From assembly GCF_002294995.1 (NCBI RefSeq), contig NZ_NSGF01000009.1:62001-126000 (forward strand): a DNA stretch of 64,000 bases, written 5' to 3'. Of this stretch, positions 51,238-60,528 are shown piece after piece; the stretch's first letter is position 1; each line of letters starts with the position of its first letter. The notes beneath the pieces were generated by a model that was given only the letters and a program-made list of their open reading frames with translations, was not told the DNA's origin and did no database searches. Position numbers and translations under genes: made by a program. Source of the DNA: Mesorhizobium sp. WSM3860. GTDB taxonomy: Bacteria > Pseudomonadota > Alphaproteobacteria > Rhizobiales > Rhizobiaceae.

Positions 51238-52446
51238 ATGGCCAGCTACACTCAAACTATCACGCGCGACAACGAACTTGGCGGCGGTGTCGCAAGGGCC
51301 ACGGTTGCCGCCATGATCGCTGCACTGTTTGCCGGCAGCACGGCTCTGACGCCACTCTATGTGATCTACAAACAGGCCTTCGGGTTTTCGCAGATCACCC
51401 TGACATTGGTCTATGCCGTCTATGTGGTGGGAAATTTGGCCGCACTTCTGTTTTTCGGCCGATTGTCGGATGTCATCGGTCGCCGTCCGGCAGCCATGGC
51501 GGCGATGGGCGTCGCCGTGGTCAGCGCGCTGCTTTTCCTCTTGGCTGAAAACCTGGCGTGGCTCGACATCGCCCGCATCCTCAGCGGGCTCGGCATCGGG
51601 ATCGGCGCGGGAACCGGGACCGCTTGGCTCGCTGAGCTGATCGAAGGCGAGGACAAGTCACGCGCCGCTGTCATCGCCACCAGCACCAATTTCGTCGGTC
51701 TCGGGGTCGGCGCACTGATATCGGGATTGCTCGCCCAATACGCGCCTTGGCCGCTCAGGCTGACATTCGCCGTCTATCTGGTCCTGCTTGCGCTGATCAC
51801 TCTGCTGATCTGGCGTACACAAGAAACAGTTTCCAGGCCTGGACGACTTTCGGATGTCTCGATGCGGCCGCGGCTTTCGGTCCCCGACAAAATTCGCCCG
51901 CAATTCGTGGCGCCGGCGGTTACCGGCTTCGGCGCCATGGCACTGGTCGGTTTCTATGCCGCGCTTGCGCCAAGCATTCTGGCACAGGAGCTCCATGCGA
52001 CGAACCACGCCGAGGCCGGCGCGCTGTTCTTCGAGCTGGCGATCGTGGCAGCGGCGGCGATCCTGGCGACGGCGCGCCTGTCCAGTCGCTTCACGATGCT
52101 TGCCGCGCTAGTTCTGATGATCCCGACCGTGGCGCTGATCGTCGCGGCGCAGGCCTTCGCCTCCATGACGATGATGATTGTTGCCACGGCGTTCTGCGGC
52201 GTGGCGGCGGCGCTCGGCTATCGCGGCGGCCTGCAGGTGGTGAACCAGATCGCGCCGGGCGACCGACGCGCCGAAGTGGTCTCGGCCTTCTTCATCTGCT
52301 GCTTCTGCGGCAATGCGCTGCCGGTCATCGGCATCGGCGTGCTGTCCAGTTGGACGAGCGCGGCCGTGGCAAGCCTGGCCTTCGCCGGCATGATCACGAT
52401 CTTCTCGCTGGTGGCGCTGGGGTTCGGCGCCAAATACGCGCGATAA
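51238..52446 (+). CDS. MFS transporter
   Basis: This 402-residue inner-membrane permease belongs to the major facilitator superfamily with about twelve helices. FFGRLSDVIGRRPAAMAAM is the loop 2-3 motif (GxxxDxxGRR), and GIGIGAGTGTAWLAEL is a helix 5-type motif. The start ATG at 51238 follows GCGGAGG and precedes MASYTQTITR. Substrate unknown; drug efflux or metabolite export are both possible. It stands alone on its strand. Confidence 0.9.
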   Translation: MASYTQTITRDNELGGGVARATVAAMIAALFAGSTALTPLYVIYKQAFGFSQITLTLVYAVYVVGNLAALLFFGRLSDVIGRRPAAMAAMGVAVVSALLFLLAENLAWLDIARILSGLGIGIGAGTGTAWLAELIEGEDKSRAAVIATSTNFVGLGVGALISGLLAQYAPWPLRLTFAVYLVLLALITLLIWRTQETVSRPGRLSDVSMRPRLSVPDKIRPQFVAPAVTGFGAMALVGFYAALAPSILAQELHATNHAEAGALFFELAIVAAAAILATARLSSRFTMLAALVLMIPTVALIVAAQAFASMTMMIVATAFCGVAAALGYRGGLQVVNQIAPGDRRAEVVSAFFICCFCGNALPVIGIGVLSSWTSAAVASLAFAGMITIFSLVALGFGAKYAR

Positions 52447-52675
52447 ATTCACCCGTTCGGTGTCTCGACGGCAAGATTGGTGCGCCGGCGCGGCACGCCG
52501 AGGCCGGTGTCCGGCGGCTCGCCTGCAGCCGGACGGTGTCGCCCGTCCGCCGCCGGCGAGCGTGTTGTCTTCCATGGCGGGCACCGAAGATAAATCAGGC
52601 CCGCGATCGCAGGCCTGATGCTTTATGCGTCCGTTCGGGCTGCGCCGGAGGCCTGGGCATCCGCCCAAGGCGCAA
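52447..52675. other. Intergenic region between convergent genes
   Basis: This 229-base GC-rich gap holds several short palindromes, including the terminator-like hairpin at 52594-52619. I see no gene in it. Confidence 0.6.
52594..52619 (-). terminator. Terminator-like hairpin after the phytase-esterase gene
   Basis: ATCAGGCC pairs with GGCCTGAT, with CGCGATCGCA in the loop. On the minus strand it is followed by TTATCTT, giving a weak T-rich tail. Confidence 0.6.
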
Positions 52676-54157
52676 CTAGTTTGCGGCGAGACTGTTCCCC
52701 GACAGGCCGGGCAGGGTAACCTGATAGACCAGAAAGGTGGTGTCGACATCGGCGCCGTCCTCGGCCTTGTACGGCGCACCGACCTGGAAGCCGTCCTGGG
52801 TGAGAAAATCGTTGTCGTTGGCGACGAACAGGAAATAGTCGTCGGGCAGCTTCGGGTCCAGCACGCTCACCAGCGACATCGCCTCCCACTTCTCCGAGAG
52901 GTTGTTCCTGTCGTTCGGCGCGCCGTTGTGCAGGCCGAAGCGGCCGAGTTCGCCCTTGTCGTTGATGTCGATGAAGGCGGTGAGCTTGGCCGGCGTCACC
53001 GACGGATCGAGCACGCCCTTCGGCGCGACCGGCTTGTCGGCGGCGTCGAACGGGCCGTTGGCGATATCGGTGGCGGCGGAAAGGTCGACAATCTCGATCT
53101 TGCGGTAGACCGACTCGGCGTCCTTCAGCCCCTGGCCGTTGCCGCTGTCGCGTGCCAGCATCAGAAAGTTCTTGTCCGACAGCGCCACGATCTCGCTCTG
53201 CGCGGCCACCTTGGTCTTGCCCTTGGCGTCCTTGAACACCGGCAGCGGCACGACATATTCGTGCGCCAGCTTGAGGTGGGCGAGGTCGGAGGCGTCATAG
53301 ACCAGCGCGCGGGTGTTCATGCGGGTCGACCCGGAATCGCCGCCATCCTGGCGCGGCGCCGACTGCAGCACGGCGATCAGGAACTTGCCGTCCGGCGTCA
53401 TCGACATGCCTTCGAGGCCCTGATTGTTCTGGCGACCGGTCTCGGGATCCTTCGGATCGGGCTCGGCCGCACCCGGGCCGGGATTGTCGGAAGCGAAGTT
53501 CGGCTTGCCATGGCGCATCGGCACCAGAGCCGCCGGCGGCTGGGTCGCCGACATCAGGCGGCCATCGGACGAAAAGCGATAGATGTTGGGACCATATTCG
53601 TCGGAAATGAACATTGTGCCGTCGGGCAGGCGCACGATGGCCTCGTCATCCAGCGAAAGCTTGCCATTGTCGGCCTGCGGCAGGATCGGCATGTCGCCGG
53701 CAGCGGGGCGCACGCCGTTGAGCGGGTCGAGGCCGGTTGCGTCGGCGCTCTTGTCGTCGGTCAAGAGCATGGTGTCGGCGAGCGTCGCCTTGACGCCCGA
53801 CTGTTCCTGGCCGGCGGCGGGCGCGGCGCCCGGAGCGGTCGGGGTCAGCTCGATTGCAATGGTGTTCAAGCGAGGCCGGTAGTCGGTGGTGCCGGCGACG
53901 TTGTAGCCGCGGTCCGGCAGCAGCCAAAGCGAGCCTTTGTAGCCGACGCCGTCACGCGCCCAGCTCTTGGTGTCGATCGCCATGCCGGAGCCCGAACCGA
54001 AGGTCTCGCCGAACTTGTCCTTCTGGCTGGCGGGGATGCGGCCGACCCCGACAAGCCCCTTGTTGGCATAGGTGACGCCCTCGGCGAGCGCAGGGCTGAA
54101 AACGGTGAACAGGGCGAGTGCCGCGCCAATCGCGACGGTTTGGTTGAGGCGCTTCAT
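52676..54157 (-). CDS. Esterase-like phytase family protein, secreted
   Basis: This 493-residue exported protein has a signal peptide ending SPALA (residue 25) and a beta-propeller of the phytase-like esterase family (PF13449). LLPDRGYNVAGTTDYRPRLN, ISDEYGPNIYRFSSDGRL and EGMSMTPDGKFLIAVLQSAPRQDGG are the family's conserved blocks, with acid residues suited to calcium. Real phytase activity is unproven in this family. Its neighbours give no functional clue. Confidence 0.87.
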   Translation of the reverse strand: MKRLNQTVAIGAALALFTVFSPALAEGVTYANKGLVGVGRIPASQKDKFGETFGSGSGMAIDTKSWARDGVGYKGSLWLLPDRGYNVAGTTDYRPRLNTIAIELTPTAPGAAPAAGQEQSGVKATLADTMLLTDDKSADATGLDPLNGVRPAAGDMPILPQADNGKLSLDDEAIVRLPDGTMFISDEYGPNIYRFSSDGRLMSATQPPAALVPMRHGKPNFASDNPGPGAAEPDPKDPETGRQNNQGLEGMSMTPDGKFLIAVLQSAPRQDGGDSGSTRMNTRALVYDASDLAHLKLAHEYVVPLPVFKDAKGKTKVAAQSEIVALSDKNFLMLARDSGNGQGLKDAESVYRKIEIVDLSAATDIANGPFDAADKPVAPKGVLDPSVTPAKLTAFIDINDKGELGRFGLHNGAPNDRNNLSEKWEAMSLVSVLDPKLPDDYFLFVANDNDFLTQDGFQVGAPYKAEDGADVDTTFLVYQVTLPGLSGNSLAAN

Positions 54158-54280
54158 GGATATTCCCCTCGTGACGAGCAGAGCCGGAATGGCGTCACAT
54201 CGGGTCTAGGGCGCGAACATGATACTTGCGTGACAGGGTGGCGTACTTGCCGTCTCCCACACGCAAGGAAGGGGTGTGCC

Positions 54281-55306
54281 TCAATCGCTCTCGCGCGCGA
54301 CGAGCTCCAGCGGCCAGACTTCGCGGATGGTGCGTGGCCCCTCCGGACCGGCATGGGCGGGAAGCGAGGCCAGCAGCATCTCGGCCAAACGCCGGCCCAT
54401 CGGACCGAGCGCCGGGCGGAAGCCGGTCAGCGCCGGCGAGAAATAGCGGCAGAGCGGGGTGTCGACGATGACGATCACCGCCATGTCGTGACCGGGCCTG
54501 ATGCCCATTTCGGCCAGCGCCTTGCAGCCGCCGAGGGCCATGGCGTCGTTATTGAAGATGATCGCGGTCGGCCGGTCCTTGGAGAGCATCACGCGCGGCG
54601 TCACCTGGTAGCCGCCGGCCTCGTTGATGAAGCCATCGGCAATTAGTCCGGGATCCACCTCGATGCCGTGCCGCCGCAAGGCCTTGCGGTATCCGTCGAG
54701 GAACAGATAGCCGAAATTGAGGTTGAGCGACGGCCGGATGGCGGCGATGCGGCGGTGACCGCGCGCGACCAGCCGGTCGACGGCGTCGCTGCCTGCTTTC
54801 TCGAAATCGAGGTCAAGCGAGGGGTAGGCCTTGCCGCCCGAGCGGCTGCGGCCGAGCGTGGCGAAAGGAAAGCCTCTCTCGGTCAGGTAATCGATGCGCT
54901 CGTCGTCGCGTCGCGTCCAGGCCAGCACGACCGCGTCGGCCCGGCGCGTCTCGACAACGCGGCGCAGGCGTTCCTGCTGATAGTCGCCGGGCGCGCCCAT
55001 GACCACGATCAGGTCGAGATCGCTTTCCGCGAGCCTCTCCTGCAAGCCGCTCAGGAACGGAATGAAGAACGGTTCGCCATATTGCTGGTCGCCGGGATGC
55101 GGCTGAAGCATGAAGGCGATCGAACGGGTGGCGCCCTGCCTGAGGCTCCGGCCGGACTGATTGGGCGAATAATTCAGCTTCCTGGCCGCGTCGAGCACGC
55201 GCTGGCGTGTCTCGGCATTGACGTCGGCGCGGCCGTTCAATGCGCGTGAGACGGTGCCGATCGAAATATTCAGGTGACGTGCAAGGTCGTGGATGCTGGA
55301 CGCCAA
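54281..55306 (-). CDS. LacI-family repressor of the adjacent sugar operon
   Basis: This 341-residue DNA-binding repressor has the LacI helix-turn-helix at its N-terminus (SIHDLARHLNISIGTVSRAL, residues 4-23) and a periplasmic-binding-protein-like effector domain from about residue 60. The start is TTG at 55306 after GGGGGAGAA; the upstream frame is non-coding in composition. It is divergent from the sugar operon and shares with it the AAACGTTT operators at 55414-55441, so it very probably controls that operon and itself. The effector sugar is unknown. Confidence 0.93.
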   Translation of the reverse strand: MASSIHDLARHLNISIGTVSRALNGRADVNAETRQRVLDAARKLNYSPNQSGRSLRQGATRSIAFMLQPHPGDQQYGEPFFIPFLSGLQERLAESDLDLIVVMGAPGDYQQERLRRVVETRRADAVVLAWTRRDDERIDYLTERGFPFATLGRSRSGGKAYPSLDLDFEKAGSDAVDRLVARGHRRIAAIRPSLNLNFGYLFLDGYRKALRRHGIEVDPGLIADGFINEAGGYQVTPRVMLSKDRPTAIIFNNDAMALGGCKALAEMGIRPGHDMAVIVIVDTPLCRYFSPALTGFRPALGPMGRRLAEMLLASLPAHAGPEGPRTIREVWPLELVARESD

Positions 55307-55413
55307 AGACAGTTCTCCCCCGCCTTGGCTAGCACCGGCTGCCGCTGAGGCCAAGGCTTCGGGACGATTTTCGCAGGCAGCCGGTTGACATTCTATCGCA
55401 TCGGGTGTGTTGT

Positions 55414-55441
55414 CGTAAACGTTTACGGGAAAACGTTTACG
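55414..55441. promoter_or_regulatory. Paired LacI-type operators
   Basis: CGTAAACGTTTACG (55414-55427) is a perfect 14-bp palindrome, and AAAACGTTTACG (55430-55441) is a second near-copy 14 bp downstream. AAACGTTT with a central CG is the classical LacI/GalR-family core. Position between the divergent repressor and the operon fits. Confidence 0.88.
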
Positions 55442-55463
55442 GTCACGCCGTGGATGCCGTGGC

Positions 55464-55505
55464 GATCGGTCTGGAGGGACCGGTCTGGAGGGACCGGTCG
55501 GGAGG
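55464..55505 (+). repeat. Three 14-bp tandem repeats with ribosome-site cores
   Basis: GATCGGTCTGGAGG, GACCGGTCTGGAGG and GACCGGTCGGGAGG follow each other without gaps. Each ends in GGAGG, a full ribosome-binding core. Only the last is at a useful distance (about 8 bases) from the oxidoreductase ATG. Confidence 0.85.
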
Positions 55506-55513
55506 AGCGCTGG

Positions 55514-56542
55514 ATGATGAATGTCGTCCTGGTCGGATGCGGAGCCATGAGCAGGCACTGGCTCGACGCCGCGACGCGGATCGACGGGCTTGCCATTGTC
55601 GGCCTTGTCGACCTCGATGCCGAGCGGGCGAAGGCGAAGGCGCTTGAGTACGAGCTCTCAAGCGCCGTCATCGGCACCAGCCTCGATGCCGTTCTCGACC
55701 AGACCCGGCCCGATGCCGTGTTCGATGTGGTGGTCCCCGCCGCCCGGCGCGAGGTCGCGCTTTCGGCCTTTGCCTATAATTGCCATCTGCTCACCGAAAA
55801 GCCGCTCGCCGACAGCCCAGAAAATGCGCGCGCCATCATCGAAGCGGCGCGCCGGGCAGGACGCGTCCATGCCGTCGTGCAAAATCGGCGCTATGTCGCC
55901 AATGTCCGGCGGATCAGGCGCTTCCTGGAATCCGGCGCGATCGGTCGGCCGACCAGCATCCATGCCGATTTCTTCGTCGCGCCGCATTTCGGCGGCTTTC
56001 GTGAAGAGATGGCCCATGTGCTGCTGCTCGACATGGCGATCCATACTTTCGATGCCGCCCGTTATATGGTCGGCGGCGAGCCGGCCAGCGTCTATTGCCA
56101 GGAATGGGAGCCGGCCAATTCCTGGTACCGGCAAGGATCTTCGGCCAGCGCCGTGTTCGATCTGGGCGGCAAGGTGTTCACCTATGCCGGCTCCTGGTGC
56201 GCCGACGGCTTCCGCACCAGCTGGGAAAGCGCATGGCGCATCGTCGCCGAGCGCGGCAGCATCACATGGGACGGCCACGATGCGCTGAAGGCGGAGGTGG
56301 TTGTGTCGGGCCGCGAGGGCCTGTTCGACAAGACCGCGCCCATCGAAGTGCCGGCCCTCGATCCCACCGACCGCGTCGACGGTCATCTCGGCATCATCAA
56401 GGATTTCATGCGCGCGATCGAGACCGGCACCGAGCCGGAGACGCGCGGCAGCGACAACATCAAGAGCCTGGCCATGGTTTTCGCCGCGATCGAGAGCGCC
56501 GAGACGGGCCGCCGCGTGACGATCGCACAGGAAACCCAATGA
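55514..56542 (+). CDS. Gfo/Idh/MocA-family oxidoreductase
   Basis: This 342-residue NAD(P)-dependent sugar oxidoreductase is the first gene of the sugar operon. VVLVGCGAMSRHWLDAA is the nucleotide-binding motif, LVDLDAERA the ribose-binding acid, and HLLTEKPLADS the EKP signature with the catalytic lysine. HVLLLDMAIHTFDAARYMVGG holds the DxxxH active-site histidine. The start is the first of two adjacent ATGs (55514 or 55517). It overlaps the isomerase by four bases. Family members act on inositols, glucosides and 3-keto sugars, so the substrate is open. Confidence 0.93.
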   Translation: MMNVVLVGCGAMSRHWLDAATRIDGLAIVGLVDLDAERAKAKALEYELSSAVIGTSLDAVLDQTRPDAVFDVVVPAARREVALSAFAYNCHLLTEKPLADSPENARAIIEAARRAGRVHAVVQNRRYVANVRRIRRFLESGAIGRPTSIHADFFVAPHFGGFREEMAHVLLLDMAIHTFDAARYMVGGEPASVYCQEWEPANSWYRQGSSASAVFDLGGKVFTYAGSWCADGFRTSWESAWRIVAERGSITWDGHDALKAEVVVSGREGLFDKTAPIEVPALDPTDRVDGHLGIIKDFMRAIETGTEPETRGSDNIKSLAMVFAAIESAETGRRVTIAQETQ

Positions 56543-57447
56543 TGCCCAACCCGCTTCTCGACATCAGGATCGGCACCATGGTGCGGGCCAATCTCGACGA
56601 TCCGGCCGCCTACATAAAGCAGATCCTGCCGCTCGGCTTCGAGAGCATCCAGCCCTTCTTCTGGCAGACGCTCGGCGGCAAGGACCTGCCGCGGCTCGCC
56701 GGTCAAATAAGCGAGGCGATCGGTGACGCCGACGTCACCGTGTCGTCGATCGGCGTGTTCGGCAATCCGCTGGAGAACGGCGATGTCGATCGTGGCGTGC
56801 TCGCCGCCTGGGAGACCGTCATCGACAATGCGCATCTGTTCGGCACGTCGACGGTTAGCGGGTTCACCGGCCGCATCCGCGGCAAACCGCTGACCGACAG
56901 CCTGCCGGGTTTCCGCGAGGTCTGGGGGTCGCTGGCCAGGCGCGCCGCCGACAAGGGCGTGCGCATCGCCTTCGAGAATTGCGCCATGGACGGCAACTGG
57001 GCGAGCGGCGATTGGAACATCGCCCACAATCCCGATGCCTGGGAGCTGATGTTCAACGAGTTGCCAAACGACAATCTCGGCCTCGAATGGGAGCCCTGCC
57101 ACCAGCTCGTCTATCTGATCGACCCGATCCCGCAGATCCGCAAATGGGCGCCGCGCATCTTCCATGTTCACGGCAAGGACGCGACCGTGCGCTGGGACGT
57201 GATCCGCGAGCACGGCGTGTTCGGCCGGCTGCCATTCGTGCAGATGCGCAGCCCCGGCTTCGGCGACAGCGACTGGACGCGGGTGATCAGCGAATTGCGG
57301 CTGGCGGGCTACAAGGGCACCATCGACATCGAAGGCTGGCACGACCCGGTCTATCGCGGCGACCTCGAGATGACCGGTCAGGTGCGGGCGCTCGAATATC
57401 TGAAGCAGTGCAGGGGAGGAGCCAGCTACCTGCCCAATCCGGTGTGA
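56539..57447 (+). CDS. Sugar phosphate isomerase/epimerase (xylose isomerase-like TIM barrel)
   Basis: This 302-residue TIM-barrel protein of the AP endonuclease 2 superfamily probably isomerises or epimerises the operon's sugar. VRIAFENCAMDG (metal-binding glutamate), LGLEWEPCHQLV and IFHVHGKDATV (metal-binding histidine) and GTIDIEGWHDP (last glutamate) are the typical metal-site strands. It is coupled to the oxidoreductase by an ATGATG overlap. Pairs of this kind are common in inositol and keto-glucoside catabolism. Confidence 0.9.
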   Translation: MMPNPLLDIRIGTMVRANLDDPAAYIKQILPLGFESIQPFFWQTLGGKDLPRLAGQISEAIGDADVTVSSIGVFGNPLENGDVDRGVLAAWETVIDNAHLFGTSTVSGFTGRIRGKPLTDSLPGFREVWGSLARRAADKGVRIAFENCAMDGNWASGDWNIAHNPDAWELMFNELPNDNLGLEWEPCHQLVYLIDPIPQIRKWAPRIFHVHGKDATVRWDVIREHGVFGRLPFVQMRSPGFGDSDWTRVISELRLAGYKGTIDIEGWHDPVYRGDLEMTGQVRALEYLKQCRGGASYLPNPV

Positions 57448-57539
57448 GGACCGGCCGGCGGGAGGAGCCGGCCACCAAGACTACGGCCGAAGCAATCGTC
57501 GAAACCCTCCGTCGGGAGGGACAAAAGGGAGGAACGTGC

Positions 57540-58553
57540 ATGAGCATCATGACGAGAAGGACTGTTCTGCGCTCGACCGTCGTGGCGGCTGCCGCGGCGC
57601 TCTGCGCCTCGATCTCCACCTTGCCGGCGCAGGCGCTTGATGCCCAATGGTGCAAGGATGTCCATATCCGCTTCTTCGTCGGCGGCGCCGAGGGCGACGC
57701 CTTCGGCACCATCGTCTACAATGGCGCCAAGCAGGCGGCCGCCGATCTCGGACCGAAGGTCGACTACATCTTCTCCGGCTGGGACGTCGAAAAGATGGTG
57801 CAGCAACTGCGCGAAGCGGTGGCGGTCAAGCCCAAAGGCATTGCCATGATGGGCCATCCCGGCGACGCCGCGATCATGCCTTTAGCCGAACAGGCGCATA
57901 AGGATGGCATCAAGATGATGTACCAGAACGTGCCGGTGCCGAAAGTGGTGGCGGCGTTCGGCGGCGGCTATGTCGGCGCGCAGCAGGAAGAGCAGGGCCG
58001 CGCGCTCGGCGCCGAGGCGTTCAAGCTCGCCAAGCTCAAGGCCGGCGACAAGGCGATCATGATCGGCCCGTTCGAGAACGAGAATCGCGGCGCGCGCGAG
58101 CGCGGCACGGTCGCGGCGCTGAAGGAGGCGGGTGTCGAGGTGATCCAGCTCTCCTCGCCGCCGAGCGGCGAATGGGCGTCCGATCCGAACCTTGCCATTC
58201 CGGTGATCACGGCGGCGCTGCTCAACCACCCCGACGTCAAGGCGGTCGGCTATCCCGGCGGACAGATGCTCGGCAATGTCGCCACCTACATGCAGGCGGC
58301 AGGGCGCAAGCCCGGCGACATCTTCAACTTCGGCTTCGATACCAGCCCGCAGATCGTCGAGGCTTTCAAGGGCGGCTGGGTGCAGCTGACGGCCGACCAG
58401 CAGCCTTTCCTCCAGGGCTATCTGCCGATCTTGAGCCTGTGCCAGCAAGTTGTGCTGGGTCTTGCGCCGATGAATGTCGACACCGGCGCCGGCTTCGTCA
58501 CGCCGCAGAATTACGAGATCGTCGCCGAGCTGGCCAAGCAGGCGCTGCGTTGA
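57540..58553 (+). CDS. Sugar ABC transporter substrate-binding protein
   Basis: This 337-residue periplasmic protein delivers a sugar to the permease. MTRRTVLRSTVVAAAAALCA looks like a twin-arginine-type signal; the mature protein starts near LDAQWC. The type I (RbsB-like) fold shows in IFSGWDVEKMVQQLREAVA and KPKGIAMMGHPGDAAI, and in GFDTSPQIVEAFKGGWVQLT and DQQPFLQGYL in the second lobe. GGGAGGAACGTGC precedes the ATG at 57540. Confidence 0.93.
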   Translation: MSIMTRRTVLRSTVVAAAAALCASISTLPAQALDAQWCKDVHIRFFVGGAEGDAFGTIVYNGAKQAAADLGPKVDYIFSGWDVEKMVQQLREAVAVKPKGIAMMGHPGDAAIMPLAEQAHKDGIKMMYQNVPVPKVVAAFGGGYVGAQQEEQGRALGAEAFKLAKLKAGDKAIMIGPFENENRGARERGTVAALKEAGVEVIQLSSPPSGEWASDPNLAIPVITAALLNHPDVKAVGYPGGQMLGNVATYMQAAGRKPGDIFNFGFDTSPQIVEAFKGGWVQLTADQQPFLQGYLPILSLCQQVVLGLAPMNVDTGAGFVTPQNYEIVAELAKQALR

Positions 58554-58635
58554 CCTCCCAGGTGGTCGGCCGGGGTTGGGCCCGGCCGGCCGGATCGCCG
58601 GCAGCGGCAGATACACAGTTGGAAGCGAGGATCGC

Positions 58636-59429
<794 letters not shown>

Positions 59430-59433
<4 letters not shown>

Positions 59434-60488
59434 GCAAAGCCATGGAACCCGATCTGCAAACGCCTCTGGGAAGGGCAAGCGGCCCGACAGCCAAGGAATC
59501 AGGCAAGGAGTGGAGCCATCCTTCCGATCACTGGCTGCGCGGCTTCGTCCTCGACAACCGCGCATCGCTCGGCACACTTGCCGTGTTCATCGTCATGATG
59601 GCGATCTTCATGATCGCCAACCCGACCGTCTTCACCACCTGGTATCTTTACAGTTCGGTGCTGACGACGCTTCCCGTGGCGCTGTTCGTGGTCGTGCCGC
59701 TGGTCTTCGTCGTCACCTGCGGCGAGATCGACCTGTCGTTTCCCGCGACCATGGGGTTCGCCTCATGGGTCTTCGCGATCGTTGTGCAGGCCGGCTACGA
59801 TCCCTTCCTCGGCATTGCGGCCGCGCTTCTCACGGGCACGCTGCTTGGCTTCCTGGTCGGATCGCTGGTGGTCTATGGCGGCCTGTCGTCGCTGATTGCC
59901 ACGCTCGGCATGAACTTCCTGCTGCGCGGGCTGATCCAGATCATCAACGAGGGCAAGTCGACGGCGCTGACCAATCTGGCCGACAGCTCGGCTTACGCGA
60001 TCTTCTCCAGCCAGCTCTGGGGCATCCCAGTGCAAATCTTCTGGGCGATCGCCTTCGTCGTGTTTTCGGCGCTGCTCTACAACCGCCACCGCTTCGGCGC
60101 CCAGGTGAAGGTGGTCGGCGACAACCCGGACAGCGCCAAGCAGATGGGCATCGACGTCCAGCGCGTCAGGGTCAAGGTGTTCGTCTTCACCGGCATCGGG
60201 GCGGCGATCGCCGGCACCTTCTCGGTGATGATCAACTTCACCTGGTGGCCGACGGCAGGCGACGGCTATCTCTTACCGGTGCTGGCGTCGGTGTTCGTCG
60301 GCGGCACGCCGACCTGGGGCGGCATCGGTACCGTGGCCGGCGGCGCGATCGGCGCGGTCACCGTGTCGTTCATCCAGACCGGCGTCGTCGCGGCGGGTTT
60401 GAGCGGCTTCTACGTCCAGTTCTTCAACGGGCTGATCATCATCCTGTCGCTGCTCGGCCACAAATGGAACCAGGCGCGGTATCGCTGA
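59430..60488 (+). CDS. Sugar ABC transporter permease
   Basis: This 352-residue inner-membrane protein belongs to the RbsC/FrcC-like permease family. After a 50-residue polar N-terminus come about eight to ten hydrophobic segments. VTCGEIDLSFPATMGFASWVF, LGMNFLLRGLIQIINEGKST and VFVGGTPTWGGIGTVAGGAIG are family motifs (the last is the EAA-like loop). It closes the operon; 40 bases later the convergent uvrD ends. Confidence 0.94.
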
Positions 60489-60528
60489 GCGGCTGCGGTT
60501 TTCGGGCGGCAATCCGGGCGGCGACCGC

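Noticed and set aside
52625..54646. A 673-codon plus-strand frame over the phytase-esterase gene
   Set aside because: The minus-strand protein has a signal peptide and family motifs, while this frame has none and runs through the lacI gene as well.
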